Of a stretch of DNA of 63,588 bases, positions 26,857 through 35,645 are shown one piece after another (position 1 is the stretch's first letter; every line of letters starts with the position of its first letter). The position numbers and the translations under genes are program-made. The stretch lies in contig NZ_LNCU01000084.1 in NCBI RefSeq assembly GCF_001542415.1, positions 1 through 63,588 on the forward strand, written 5' to 3'. The stretch is from Bradyrhizobium macuxiense (GTDB lineage: Bacteria > Pseudomonadota > Alphaproteobacteria > Rhizobiales > Xanthobacteraceae). Below the pieces are notes generated by a model, which saw nothing but the letters and a program-made list of their open reading frames with translations, had not been told where the DNA came from and ran no database searches.

Positions 26857-27330
26857 ATGCCTCCATCGCAAACCCAGATTCACGCCGAAATCGGCCGCCT
26901 GATCACGAGGCTCGGCCGGATCTGGCGTCGCGAGTCCGACCAGGCGCTGTCCGATCACGGCCTGTCCTATGCGACCGCCATCCCGCTGCTGGTGCTGTCG
27001 CGGCAGGGCGAAAACGTCCGTCAGGGCGTCCTGGCTGACGAGTTGGGCATCGAGGGGCCTTCGCTGGTGCGGCTGATCGATCTGCTCGAGACCGAAGGCC
27101 TGGTGGAGCGCCGCGAGGATCCGACCGACCGGCGCGCCAAGACGCTGCATCTCACCTCGGCCGGGGAGGCCAAGGTCGAGGAGATCAATCGGGTCTTGCG
27201 ACGCGTGCGGGCCAATCTGATGAAGGATATCGGCAGCGAGGAACTTGCGGTAACCTTCGAGACGCTCCAGCGCATCGAGCAGCGCGGCAGCCGCTTGCAG
27301 GGCGCGAAGACTGCCCCAGAGGCGAAATAG
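26857..27330 (+). CDS. MarR-family transcriptional regulator
   Basis: A 157-residue winged-helix repressor. Helices 1-2 are IHAEIGRLITRLGRIWRRESDQAL, the recognition region is VLADELGIEGPSLVRLIDLLETEGLVERR, and the wing is EDPTDRRAKTLHLTSAGEAKVEEI. MarR proteins bind as dimers and release DNA when a phenolic or other small ligand binds. The gene heads the efflux operon that follows (FUSC gene starts two bases after its stop) and faces the MFS gene, so it is the probable local repressor of both. ATG 26857 is preferred; a GTG at 26839 is also in frame and neither has a strong ribosome-binding site. Confidence 0.92.
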   Translation: MPPSQTQIHAEIGRLITRLGRIWRRESDQALSDHGLSYATAIPLLVLSRQGENVRQGVLADELGIEGPSLVRLIDLLETEGLVERREDPTDRRAKTLHLTSAGEAKVEEINRVLRRVRANLMKDIGSEELAVTFETLQRIEQRGSRLQGAKTAPEAK

Positions 27331-27332
27331 TC

Positions 27333-29381
27333 ATGCGCGCGGAAGAGCCGTTCATGGTCCGCCACGCGGACCTCGTTTTCGCTTTGAAGACGTTCGCCGC
27401 GTCGATCCTGGCGCTGGTCATCGCATTGGCGCTCGATCTGCCGCGCCCTTATTGGGCGATGGCGACCGTCTACATCACGTCGCAGCCGCTGGCGGGCGCG
27501 ACGAGCTCCAAGGCCTTCTTCCGCGTCATGGGGACACTGATCGGTGCGACCGTGACGGTCGCGATGGTGCCGAACCTGGTCAATGCGCCGGAACTGCTTT
27601 GCCTTGCGATTGCTCTCTGGGTCGGGCTCTGCCTCTATCTGTCGCTGCTCGACGGGACGCCGCGCAGCTACGTCTTCATGCTGGCCGGATATACGGTTGC
27701 GCTGATCGGCTTTCCGGCCGTCAGCGAACCGGGAAATATCTTCGATATCGCGCTGGCACGGGTCGAGGAAATCTCGCTCGGCATCATCTGCGCAAGCCTG
27801 GTGTCGACCGTGGTGTTCCCGCGCAGCGTCGCGCCGGCGGTCGGGCGTCGCGTCGATATCTGGCTGTCGGATGCGCGTCGTCTGAGCCGCGACACGCTGC
27901 TTCATCGCGGCACCAACGAGACACGCCGCGCCCAGCGCCTTCGTCTTGCGACCGATATCGTCGAGATCGATGCACTGGGGACCCATCTTTTCTACGACCG
28001 GCTGGCCGACGCCGGAGCCGCGCGCGGCCTCGCCGAAATCCGGCTGCGCATGCTGATGCTGCTGCCCATGATTGCGTCGATCGAGGACCGGCTGACTGCG
28101 CTCGGCGAGGCGGCCTTGCGACGGCAGCCTGAACTGAGGCGGCTGCTGGACGATCTCGCTGAATGGATCGTGGATGAGGTCAGGCTGCGACAGTCGGGCG
28201 ACCGGATCCGCGCCGCGATCGCCGAGAGACAGTCCGCGCTCGACGGTGCCGCGTCCTGGGAGCGCATCGTCACGACCAATCTGCTGTCGCGGCTGCGCGA
28301 GCTCGTCGATATCTCGGATGACTGCCGCGCGCTGAGCGACGCCATCGCAGCGAGCGAGGACATCTCGACCATCCCGCTGGCGTTCCGCCCCGAGGCGGGC
28401 GCCGCGCCGGTTCGCCATCGCGATCATGGCATGGCGCTGTGGTCGGCTGCCGGAGCGGCTGCGGCCATTCTGATCTGCTGCGGGCTCTGGATCGCGACCG
28501 GATGGGCGGACGGCGCCTCCGCGCCGATGATGGCGGCGGTGGCCTGTTCCTTCTTCGCCGCAAATGACGATCCCGGGCGCGGCATCAGAAGCTTCGGCCT
28601 GTGGTCGCTGGTCGCGATCGTCGTTGTCGCGATCTATCTGTTCGCGGTGATACCTCCGATTGCGCATATCGAGGTGCTGGTCATCGCACTGGCGCCGACC
28701 TTCATCCTGTATGGCTTTCTGATTGCAAGGCCGGCGACCGCGCTGACCGGCATGGCGCTCGCCGCGAACACTGCGACGCTGCTCGCGCTGCAATCGACCT
28801 ACAATGCGGACTTCGCCTCTTACGCCAATTCCGCCGTCGCCTTCTTCGTCGGCGTCGTCGTAGCCGAGGTCGTGACGCGGATCGCGCGCGGCGTGGGCGC
28901 GGAGTGGATCGCCAAGCGGCTGATGTTGTCGAGCTGGAAGACGCTCGCGATCGCCGCCGAACGTCGCGGCCGCGGCGATCGCGCGCACTTTGCCGGCCTG
29001 ATGCTGCATCGGCTCGGATTGCTGGTGCAACGCATCGCCTTCGTCTCCGAGAGCGATCGCCGCGACACCGACAGCCTGGTGCAGCTGCGCATCGGCCTCA
29101 ACATTATCGACCTGCGGCGCGCGCGTTACGGCCTCGCCGCATCCACCATTCGCGCGATCGACGACATGCTTGACGACCTCGCCGCGGCGTTTCGCAGTCA
29201 TGTGGAGGGGGCCATGCCGTTCGAGCTTCTTCGGCGCATCGATGCGGCGCTGAGCCAGGCCGTCAAGGATCCCAGCAGCGCGCGGGAAGATGCATTGATG
29301 GGCCTCGTCGGCATCCGCCGTGGCCTGTTTCCGGACGCGCCGGCATATCAGCCGCAGTCAGGGGAAAGTTTTGCCGCATGA
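27333..29381 (+). CDS. FUSC-family efflux inner-membrane protein (AaeB-like)
   Basis: A 682-residue inner-membrane protein with two blocks of membrane helices (~15-160 and ~365-500), each followed by a long cytoplasmic helical part, the FUSC/AaeB layout. Visible family text includes LDLPRPYWAMATVYITSQP near the N-terminus and GWADGASAPMMAAVACSFFAANDDPG in the second block. AaeB-type pumps export p-hydroxybenzoate-like aromatic carboxylates with an HlyD adaptor. It is second in a tight operon: MarR, FUSC, DUF1656, HlyD. Its end overlaps the next start as ATGA. ATG 27354 is a plausible alternative start preceded by GGAAGAG. Confidence 0.92.
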   Translation: MRAEEPFMVRHADLVFALKTFAASILALVIALALDLPRPYWAMATVYITSQPLAGATSSKAFFRVMGTLIGATVTVAMVPNLVNAPELLCLAIALWVGLCLYLSLLDGTPRSYVFMLAGYTVALIGFPAVSEPGNIFDIALARVEEISLGIICASLVSTVVFPRSVAPAVGRRVDIWLSDARRLSRDTLLHRGTNETRRAQRLRLATDIVEIDALGTHLFYDRLADAGAARGLAEIRLRMLMLLPMIASIEDRLTALGEAALRRQPELRRLLDDLAEWIVDEVRLRQSGDRIRAAIAERQSALDGAASWERIVTTNLLSRLRELVDISDDCRALSDAIAASEDISTIPLAFRPEAGAAPVRHRDHGMALWSAAGAAAAILICCGLWIATGWADGASAPMMAAVACSFFAANDDPGRGIRSFGLWSLVAIVVVAIYLFAVIPPIAHIEVLVIALAPTFILYGFLIARPATALTGMALAANTATLLALQSTYNADFASYANSAVAFFVGVVVAEVVTRIARGVGAEWIAKRLMLSSWKTLAIAAERRGRGDRAHFAGLMLHRLGLLVQRIAFVSESDRRDTDSLVQLRIGLNIIDLRRARYGLAASTIRAIDDMLDDLAAAFRSHVEGAMPFELLRRIDAALSQAVKDPSSAREDALMGLVGIRRGLFPDAPAYQPQSGESFAA

Positions 29382-29584
29382 GATATGAGATCGACATCTA
29401 CGGGGTGCTCATCCCGTCACTGCTGCTCTGGCTCGTTGTCGCCTACGCCGCGAGCGCGGTGCTGAGCCGGATCATGCAGCGTTTCGGCCTCTACCGGCTG
29501 GTCTGGCATCGCGCATTGTTCAATTTCGCCCTCTTCGTCTGCGTTCTGGGCGTCGTCGTCTATCTTTCGGAGTTTTTGCCATGA
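29378..29584 (+). CDS. DUF1656 small membrane protein of efflux system
   Basis: A 68-residue protein with two membrane helices (LIPSLLLWLVVAYAASAVL and ALFNFALFVCVLGVVVYL), beginning RYEIDIYGVLIPSL as DUF1656/YtcA/AaeX-like proteins do. It always sits between FUSC and HlyD genes in this operon type, and here overlaps both neighbours by four bases (ATGA), indicating translational coupling. Its role in the pump is not established. Confidence 0.93.
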   Translation: MRYEIDIYGVLIPSLLLWLVVAYAASAVLSRIMQRFGLYRLVWHRALFNFALFVCVLGVVVYLSEFLP

Positions 29585-30447
29585 AGGGGAATCTTGCCTG
29601 GCTTGGCCGCCTTGCGCTGACCGTCATCGCCGTTGTCGCGGCACTCGCCGTCGCTCGTGCGCTGTGGTCCTACTACATGGAGTCGCCGTGGACGCGTGAC
29701 GGCAGGGTTCGTGCCGACGTGGTTCAGGTTGCGCCCGATGTCTCCGGCTTCGTCACCGACGTGCTGGTCAAGGACAATCAGAGCGTTCATCGCGGCGATG
29801 TCCTGTTCCGGATCGACCGCGCGCGCTTCGCGCTGGCTCTGCAGCAGGCGGACGCCGCGGTCGCCGGCCACCGCGCCACGCTGGATCAGGCCAATTCCGA
29901 CCTGAAGCGCTACAGCTCCTTGACCACCGACGCGGTGTCGCAGCAAAAGCAGGAGCAGGTTCTGGCCGCCCAGCTCCAGGCCAAGGCGGCTTATGACCAG
30001 GCCATCGCCGACCGCGCGGTGGCCCAGTTGAACCTCGATCGCAGCGAGGTCCGCGCGTCGGTGAACGGTACGATCACCAACATGGACCTCAGGCCCGGCG
30101 CCTACGTCACCGCCGGCAAGGGCGTGATGGCCCTGGTCGACACCGACACGCTGCATGTGGAGGGATATTTCGAGGAGACCAAGCTCGCGCGCATCCATGT
30201 CGGCGACAGGGCGCAGATACGGCTGATGGGCCAGCCGATCCGGCTGACCGGGCACGTCGAAAGCATCGCCGCAGGTATCGAGGATCGCGACCGGGCTGAG
30301 GGCGCGAATCTGCTCGCCAACGTCAATCCGACCTTCAGTTGGGTTCGCCTCGCGCAGCGCGTCCCTGTGCGCATCGCTCTGGACCACATTCCCGACAACA
30401 TAGCGCTGGTGTCGGGCCGTTCGGCGACGGTGGAGATCGGGAAATAG
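29581..30447 (+). CDS. HlyD-family periplasmic adaptor (AaeA/EmrA-like)
   Basis: A 288-residue membrane-fusion protein. One N-terminal membrane helix (LALTVIAVVAALAVARALWSYY) anchors it. The lipoyl-like half-domains flank a helical hairpin (VQVAPDVSGFVTDVLVKDNQSVHRGDVLFRID ... VRASVNGTITNMDLRPGAYVTAGKGVMALVD), followed by a beta-barrel domain. It bridges the FUSC pump to an outer-membrane factor, which is not encoded here. It is the last gene of the MarR-led efflux operon and converges on the polysaccharide cluster. Confidence 0.93.
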   Translation: MKGNLAWLGRLALTVIAVVAALAVARALWSYYMESPWTRDGRVRADVVQVAPDVSGFVTDVLVKDNQSVHRGDVLFRIDRARFALALQQADAAVAGHRATLDQANSDLKRYSSLTTDAVSQQKQEQVLAAQLQAKAAYDQAIADRAVAQLNLDRSEVRASVNGTITNMDLRPGAYVTAGKGVMALVDTDTLHVEGYFEETKLARIHVGDRAQIRLMGQPIRLTGHVESIAAGIEDRDRAEGANLLANVNPTFSWVRLAQRVPVRIALDHIPDNIALVSGRSATVEIGK

Positions 30448-30469
30448 TGCGCGGGCTTTCACAGGCGCG

Positions 30470-32035
30470 CTATTGGAGGCGCCTTGCGATCGGCTTCGCG
30501 CCTGCCGCGCTATGCCATTCCGACAAGGACGATCGGGCGGTGGATAGAAGCCCGCTCCGGAAAACCGTGGTCTTCGGCTGAACGCGCGATCCGTCGATCA
30601 CCTCGAGCTGGCCGCACCGGTTGAGCGTGTGCAGCTTGCGTCCGGTCCATGCCGGTCCGGGCTTGAGCGAATGCCGCACGGCCTGCCGGTATGTCGTCGG
30701 CGACAATTCGAGAACCTCGGCAAGGCCGAGCGCCGCGCCATATCCGTTGGAGCAATCCTGCACCGGCCGCCAGAGCCGTCCATTGATGTTCACGAAGTTT
30801 CCGGCCGGCCGGACACTCGCGCGATCCATCAGGACCGGATTGTTCGCGTGGGGCGTCCAGGGGCCGAACAGCTGTTCGGCGTAATAGATCGCCAATGTAT
30901 CGGAGTATCCGCCGGTGCCATCGCGCCAGGCTCCGAACAGATAATAGAGGCCATTGTGCCGCGTGATCGTCACATCGGCAAGCTCCAGTCCGGAGAGCAG
31001 CGTGCTGTGACGCTCCCACTTGTCCGGAAACCGAATGCATTTGTAGAGCGGGACGTCCCGATGCTCCGAGCTTTCCGGGATCATCCACAGCTCGCCATTG
31101 TCTTCGATCAGGAACGGGTAGGACAGATGCCACGGCTCCTCCAGCACCGGCAGGACGTTGGCAACCGGCCCGTGGCCGTCGAACTCGATGGCGGAGATGA
31201 TACCCTTGCCGACGCGGTGATCGAGGTCCTCGAAGAAGACGAAGGTTCTTCCCTGCCACTTGACCGGGAAGGGGTCGGCGAAGAAACGATGTCCGGGATC
31301 CCCGAGCACGTTCCAGGCAGGTCCGGACAGATCACCGGTGTGCCAGACATCCGCGTTTTCGCTATAGCGCCATCCGACGTGCCAATGCGGCGCGTAGCAG
31401 CAGAGGCGATAGATCTCCTTGGCAACCGAAGCCGCCAGGCCACGCGCGACATAGGCGGCGGGATTCTGCGGCGTGCTACTGCCGGCCGAAGGGGCAAGCT
31501 GCGGCACCAGCCGTGGAGTCCCGGACAGAACCGCCGCCAGCATCGACAGCGTTCGCGCCATGACCGTATCGAGCGAGCCGCTCAGGCCGGTTGCGATTTC
31601 TCCGGACGGATGGCCGCGATCCATGACCGTACCGTCAAGCTCATTGACGATCTCGATCACCGGCAGGTCGCCCGCGAGGATGGCCGCAAGCGCGGCGTTT
31701 TCTCCCGCCGCGCCGTTGAATCTTGGGCGAAGGTAGAGCCGGGCGGAGCAGCTTGGGTCCCGTGTCGCCGTCGTAAAATCGACGACTACGTCGGCCTTGC
31801 CCAATGGAGCGCGCGATCGTTCGGGGATCGCCTTCAATGCGTCGGCGCCGCCGGCCTTGCCCTTGCGCAATACCATGCGCTCGAGGTCGAACAGCACCTC
31901 CAGGCCCGCAGGCCGCGGCTGTATCGTCGCGGTCCACGCGATCTGAACCGGGACGTCCTGACCGTCGACGGACAGCGTCTCGCGACACATCCAGAGCCGG
32001 GCATGCTCCCGTTCGCAGCGAAACTCGATGATCAT
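30470..32035 (-). CDS. Formyltransferase-like / glucosamine-IPC-transferase-type beta-propeller glycan enzyme
   Basis: A 521-residue protein. The C-terminal ~300 residues (HWHVGWRYS, FADPFPVKWQGRTFVFFEDLDHR, EEPWHLSYPFLIEDNGELWMIPESS, SVRPAGNFVNINGRLWRPVQDCSNGYG) match the domain annotated as N-terminal to plant glucosamine inositolphosphorylceramide transferase, a GH43-like propeller found in bacterial polysaccharide loci. The N-terminal ~200 residues (ARLYLRPRFNG, GDLPVIEIVNELDGTVM) look like a degenerate formyltransferase fold seen fused to it. It shares an ATGA overlap with the upstream glycosyltransferase, so the two act together. The chemical step is not known. Decoration of a cell-surface glycan is the best inference. 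Confidence 0.8.
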   Translation of the reverse strand: MIIEFRCEREHARLWMCRETLSVDGQDVPVQIAWTATIQPRPAGLEVLFDLERMVLRKGKAGGADALKAIPERSRAPLGKADVVVDFTTATRDPSCSARLYLRPRFNGAAGENAALAAILAGDLPVIEIVNELDGTVMDRGHPSGEIATGLSGSLDTVMARTLSMLAAVLSGTPRLVPQLAPSAGSSTPQNPAAYVARGLAASVAKEIYRLCCYAPHWHVGWRYSENADVWHTGDLSGPAWNVLGDPGHRFFADPFPVKWQGRTFVFFEDLDHRVGKGIISAIEFDGHGPVANVLPVLEEPWHLSYPFLIEDNGELWMIPESSEHRDVPLYKCIRFPDKWERHSTLLSGLELADVTITRHNGLYYLFGAWRDGTGGYSDTLAIYYAEQLFGPWTPHANNPVLMDRASVRPAGNFVNINGRLWRPVQDCSNGYGAALGLAEVLELSPTTYRQAVRHSLKPGPAWTGRKLHTLNRCGQLEVIDGSRVQPKTTVFRSGLLSTARSSLSEWHSAAGAKPIARRLQ

Positions 32036-33345
32036 GTTCGGCCCATTCCAATGACCTCGTCGAGAATGTGGACGTATTCGTCGACCATACTATCTAGCGA
32101 ATAGCGCGATTTCAGGCCCTTGGCGCTTTGTCGCAGCTCTGTGCTGAGCGCGCTGTCCGTCAGGACCCTTGAAACGGCGGCCGACAACTCGGCCTGATCT
32201 GCAGCATCAACGAAAATGGCCGCGGGCTTGCCGGCGAACGACAGCACCTCGCGCAAGACGGGGAGGTCATTCACGACGCAGGGAATGCCGGCGCTGGAGG
32301 CCTCGACGGCGGCGAGACCGAAGGTTTCGGCCTGTGAGGGGAACACGAACACGTCCAGGCAGGCCAGGAAGTCCGCCATCTGCCGCGGCGGAATCTCGCC
32401 GATAAAGTGCAATCGATCGGTGACCTTCAGCTCGTCGGCCAAGGTCCTGAGCCGTTCCTCATCCGCGCCCTGGCCGGCGAGCGCTAGGTGCCACGACGGT
32501 TCGCCGGCCAACAGACGGATCACCGCATCAAGCCGCTTGTGCGGGTGCAGCCTCGCGGCGCAACCGAGCAGCACATGATCCGGTGGCAGCTTGAACTGCT
32601 GCCGCGCAATCTCCTTTGGCAGACTCTGTGATTTGTCGTCGAAACCGTGCGGGACGTGCTTCATGCGCGATCGATACGGCGCCGGGTACCGTGCGTACTC
32701 GCGCTCCATATCCCGCGAGTTCAGCGTGATGCACGTAAAGAAGCCGAGACTGCCCATCACGATATCGGCGGTGCGTACCGGCCGGCTCATCGACAGCGCT
32801 GAAGACACCTGGTTGGCGATGACAGGCGCGCGGCTGACGAGGCGCGACACGCCCGCGCCGATGACGTTGCCGAAATGCTGGAATGTCAGGACGGCATCGG
32901 GCTTGATGGTCCTGATGTGACCGGCGAGCGTCCACAGCATCTTGAGCAGTGCGAGCGGATTTCCCGGGCGGCTCATCGAGCAATAGAGCGTATTGGGCGG
33001 CTCGTCGAAGGAATCCGACTTGCGGAAGAAGAACAGATTGAAGACTTCATAGCCGCGCGCGGTCAGGCCGCTACCAAGCAGCCTCGAGATCTCCTGCGCC
33101 CCGGCATTCTCCGCCTGCGTCTGCATCAAAATGACGCGCCGCTTCGGCTGGATCTTGTTTTGCCGATCGCATGATGCGGATGACGATTGGCGCGTCGCCT
33201 CGCGCAAGTCTGTGCCTGGCTTGTAATGGAGCACGGAGTCCTCAGCCGTTGGGGGAGTGGATGCATCTCCCTCATTTTTGTGCTGATACTTATCACGCGA
33301 GACACGCTCGTACGTCGAGTAACGCGTGTTGAGGTTACTGCCCAT
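32032..33345 (-). CDS. Glycosyltransferase family 4 protein
   Basis: A 437-residue GT-B fold enzyme. The N-terminal Rossmann domain starts at RRVILMQTQAENAGAQEISRLLG, and the C-terminal GT4 domain shows LLGCAARLHPHKRLDAVIRLLA, RLHFIGEIPPRQMADFLACLDVFVFPSQAETFGLAAVEASSAGIPCVV with the donor-binding glutamate motif. It transfers a sugar from a nucleotide donor during repeat-unit assembly. The first ~70 residues before the Rossmann strand are polar with no domain match. The ATG at 33345 is chosen, but a later start is possible. It is first in a two-gene unit, divergent from the chain-length gene. Confidence 0.88.
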   Translation of the reverse strand: MGSNLNTRYSTYERVSRDKYQHKNEGDASTPPTAEDSVLHYKPGTDLREATRQSSSASCDRQNKIQPKRRVILMQTQAENAGAQEISRLLGSGLTARGYEVFNLFFFRKSDSFDEPPNTLYCSMSRPGNPLALLKMLWTLAGHIRTIKPDAVLTFQHFGNVIGAGVSRLVSRAPVIANQVSSALSMSRPVRTADIVMGSLGFFTCITLNSRDMEREYARYPAPYRSRMKHVPHGFDDKSQSLPKEIARQQFKLPPDHVLLGCAARLHPHKRLDAVIRLLAGEPSWHLALAGQGADEERLRTLADELKVTDRLHFIGEIPPRQMADFLACLDVFVFPSQAETFGLAAVEASSAGIPCVVNDLPVLREVLSFAGKPAAIFVDAADQAELSAAVSRVLTDSALSTELRQSAKGLKSRYSLDSMVDEYVHILDEVIGMGRT

Positions 33346-33421
33346 TTTACTGGCTTGCTGGCAAAACGAGATTCCACAGTGTGGGCGGCAGGGTACAGGC
33401 AGCTCGTTAACTAATTGGTTA

Positions 33422-33448
33422 CGGCCATGCATCGCTTGCGGCCATGCA
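33422..33448. repeat. Tandem 10-base repeat in divergent promoter region
   Basis: CGGCCATGCA occurs at 33422-33431 and again at 33439-33448, 17 bases apart start to start, between the divergent glycosyltransferase and chain-length genes. Spacing near one and a half helical turns and the location suggest a regulator site. The flanks TGGTTA and AACCAG also form a weak inverted repeat. Confidence 0.35.
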
Positions 33449-33455
33449 ACCAGAG

Positions 33456-33470
33456 GTAACGGTCGATTAA
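33456..33470 (-). promoter_or_regulatory. CtrA-like box (TTAA-N7-TTAC)
   Basis: On the minus strand the sequence reads TTAA-TCGACCG-TTAC, matching the alphaproteobacterial CtrA consensus TTAA-N7-TTAA at seven of eight positions. The plus strand also reads TTAACCAT at 33467-33474, the CtrA half-site. It lies ~40 bases before the chain-length gene. Similar boxes are at 37067 and 40150. Binding is inferred. Confidence 0.4.
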
Positions 33471-33509
33471 CCATAGATATCTACTTAGGGCGGGCCGCTG
33501 AACAGTGAA

Positions 33510-35615
33510 ATGCCAGTTGAACTTGAGTCCAAACCCATGATGTTCGGTCGTCGCTTAGGCCTGAGACGGTCCGATCCAACGGATCCTGCAGCGTCGTGGG
33601 AAACCACTGCCTCAGCTCGGAAGGCCGCAGCCGAAGCCGCCACGGGCGTGCTGACTCTCTCCGGTACTATTTCCTTTCTGCGCGAAAATGGCCGACGCAT
33701 TTTGGGACTGGCGTCGGTGATCTTTGCCGTCGGTATCATCATCTTGCTGCTTGTTCCGCTTCGCTACGCGGCAACCGCGCTGGTCGTCGTGGATCCGCGT
33801 GAGCAGCGCGTGACCACGGATCAGGACGTGCTGCCGGGAATCGGCCAGGACGCCGCCGCGCTTCAGAGCCTTGTTGAGATCGCCAAATCCGATGGATTTC
33901 TGCGGCCGCTGATCGATCAGCTCAAGATCGCGGACGATGAAGACATCGCCGGCGGCAAGACCGAGACCACGCGCCTGCTCGATAAGTTCCGCAGCCGGCT
34001 CGATATCTCCCGCCGCGGGCTCACCTACGTTATTGCCATCAAGTTCACGTCGAACAATCCGCAGCGCGCCGCGTACTATGCCAACGCTGTGGCCGAGGCG
34101 TTCGTGGCCAATCAACGCGGGACCCGCGTGGTGGCCACTGACGAGGCCGCCGACTGGCTGAAGAGCCGGCTCAAGACGCTGAACGACCGGTTGAGGGCGT
34201 CGGAGGATGCCGTCGCCGCCTTCAAGCTCGAGCACCGGATCGTGAATGCCGGCAGGGAATCGACAACGCAGCAATTGCGTGTCACCGAGCTGACGCAACA
34301 GGTTGCCGGCGCGCGCGCCCGCACCGAGGATGCCAAGGCGCGCTACGAGCAGGCGCAGCGCGACCTCAAGGCGAATGTCGACGGTCCGGTCAAGCAGGAT
34401 CTCCTGAGCGCGTTGCGGACGCAGCGCGCGGCGCTCAACGATCAGATCGCGCAAAAGCGCGCGGTCCTTGGCGACCGTCATCCCGATCTCATCATATCGT
34501 ACAGCCAGTTGAACGATCTGAACCGGCAGATCGACGTCGAGCGCAAGAAGAACATCGAGACCGCGAAATCGGAATACGAGGCGCAGCACGACCAGCAGAA
34601 GAGTCTCGAAGATCAGTTGAAGGCGGCGGAATCGCAAATCTTGGTTGATGGCCAGGCACAGGTCAAGCTGCAGGAGCTGCAGCGGGATGCGGACGCCAAC
34701 AAGAATATCTATGAGCAGTTCCTGTCGCGGTACAAGACGACCGATGAGCAGCGCCTGCTGCAGAACTCGCAGACCAAGGTCGCTTCGCCCGCCACGCCGC
34801 CGGTGCGCTCCACCCTTCCACCGCTTCCCTTGCTCCTCGCCGCGCTCGCGATTGTCTCGCTGCTGATGTCGACGGCCATTGTCGCCGCTCCGGGCCTGAA
34901 GCTGCTTCCGTCGAAAGGTGGTCCGGAGTTTCGTCGCGCGGATTCACCCGCGTTGCAGCCGGAATTGCCGCCGGGGCTTCCGGTCCTGGCCCGGATTCCC
35001 AATCTGGCGTCACCGGATTCCGTCAGAACCGTCTGGCAGACCCCGATCGTCAGCACGGCCGAGCCCGACCTTAGTCGGCATCTGCAGCGCGTGATCGAGA
35101 CGATCGAGGAGCTTCCGGGCCCGCACGGCAAGGTCGCGCTTGTGTTGTCGGCCGAGGCCGGCGCAGGCGGCAGCACGGTTGCGCGATCGCTCAATCGGTC
35201 TGCCGTGAAGAGCGGCATGCTCAGCGTCCTGATCGAGATGGAGCAGAATTCGTCCGATGCGACGTCCGCGACGCAGGCGTCCGGCATCGTCAAGTCAGAC
35301 CTCCGTTCCATCGATGAGCTCCTGGGCGCCAGCAGGAAGAACCAGCCGCTGCCGCCGGACGATATCCGTTCCGATTTCGGCCTCATCATTGTTGACGCGT
35401 CGGCTTTTGCCGCCCGGCCGGACGCCGCTGCGCTGGCCGCCTACGCCGATCTGGTCATCCTGGTGGTTCGTGACGGCCCGACCAATGCGGACGCCTTACG
35501 CAAGGCGAGAGCGGACCTGTCGAAATCAGGCACGGTGCCGACAGCCCTTGTGTTCAATCGCGTAGCGGCAAACTCGGCCGCGCGCGCCGCTCAAACCGAC
35601 GCGTTGGCGAGCTGA
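33510..35615 (+). CDS. Polysaccharide chain-length/export protein with degenerate tyrosine-kinase domain
   Basis: A 701-residue Wzz/ExoP-type co-polymerase. A first membrane helix (~65-85, ILGLASVIFAVGIIILLLVPL) is followed by a Wzz domain, a long periplasmic coiled coil (~210-400) with the GNVR-like segment LQRDADANKNIYEQFLSRYK, and a second helix (~425-450). The cytoplasmic C-terminal ~200 residues resemble a BY-kinase P-loop domain, but Walker A reads SAEAGAGGST with Gly554 where lysine is expected, and there is no tyrosine cluster at the C-terminus. It therefore probably controls chain length without autophosphorylation. It is divergent from the GT4 gene and convergent with the flippase gene. 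Confidence 0.9.
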   Translation: MPVELESKPMMFGRRLGLRRSDPTDPAASWETTASARKAAAEAATGVLTLSGTISFLRENGRRILGLASVIFAVGIIILLLVPLRYAATALVVVDPREQRVTTDQDVLPGIGQDAAALQSLVEIAKSDGFLRPLIDQLKIADDEDIAGGKTETTRLLDKFRSRLDISRRGLTYVIAIKFTSNNPQRAAYYANAVAEAFVANQRGTRVVATDEAADWLKSRLKTLNDRLRASEDAVAAFKLEHRIVNAGRESTTQQLRVTELTQQVAGARARTEDAKARYEQAQRDLKANVDGPVKQDLLSALRTQRAALNDQIAQKRAVLGDRHPDLIISYSQLNDLNRQIDVERKKNIETAKSEYEAQHDQQKSLEDQLKAAESQILVDGQAQVKLQELQRDADANKNIYEQFLSRYKTTDEQRLLQNSQTKVASPATPPVRSTLPPLPLLLAALAIVSLLMSTAIVAAPGLKLLPSKGGPEFRRADSPALQPELPPGLPVLARIPNLASPDSVRTVWQTPIVSTAEPDLSRHLQRVIETIEELPGPHGKVALVLSAEAGAGGSTVARSLNRSAVKSGMLSVLIEMEQNSSDATSATQASGIVKSDLRSIDELLGASRKNQPLPPDDIRSDFGLIIVDASAFAARPDAAALAAYADLVILVVRDGPTNADALRKARADLSKSGTVPTALVFNRVAANSAARAAQTDALAS

Positions 35616-35645
35616 GCGCAGATCGCCGCGCGCCGACTGAACCGT

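Noticed and set aside
27021..29201. 726-codon open frame on the minus strand
   Set aside because: It lies wholly antisense to the MarR and FUSC genes; composition (His/Arg/Gln/Asp-rich, no hydrophobic core) is the usual shadow of GC-rich coding DNA.
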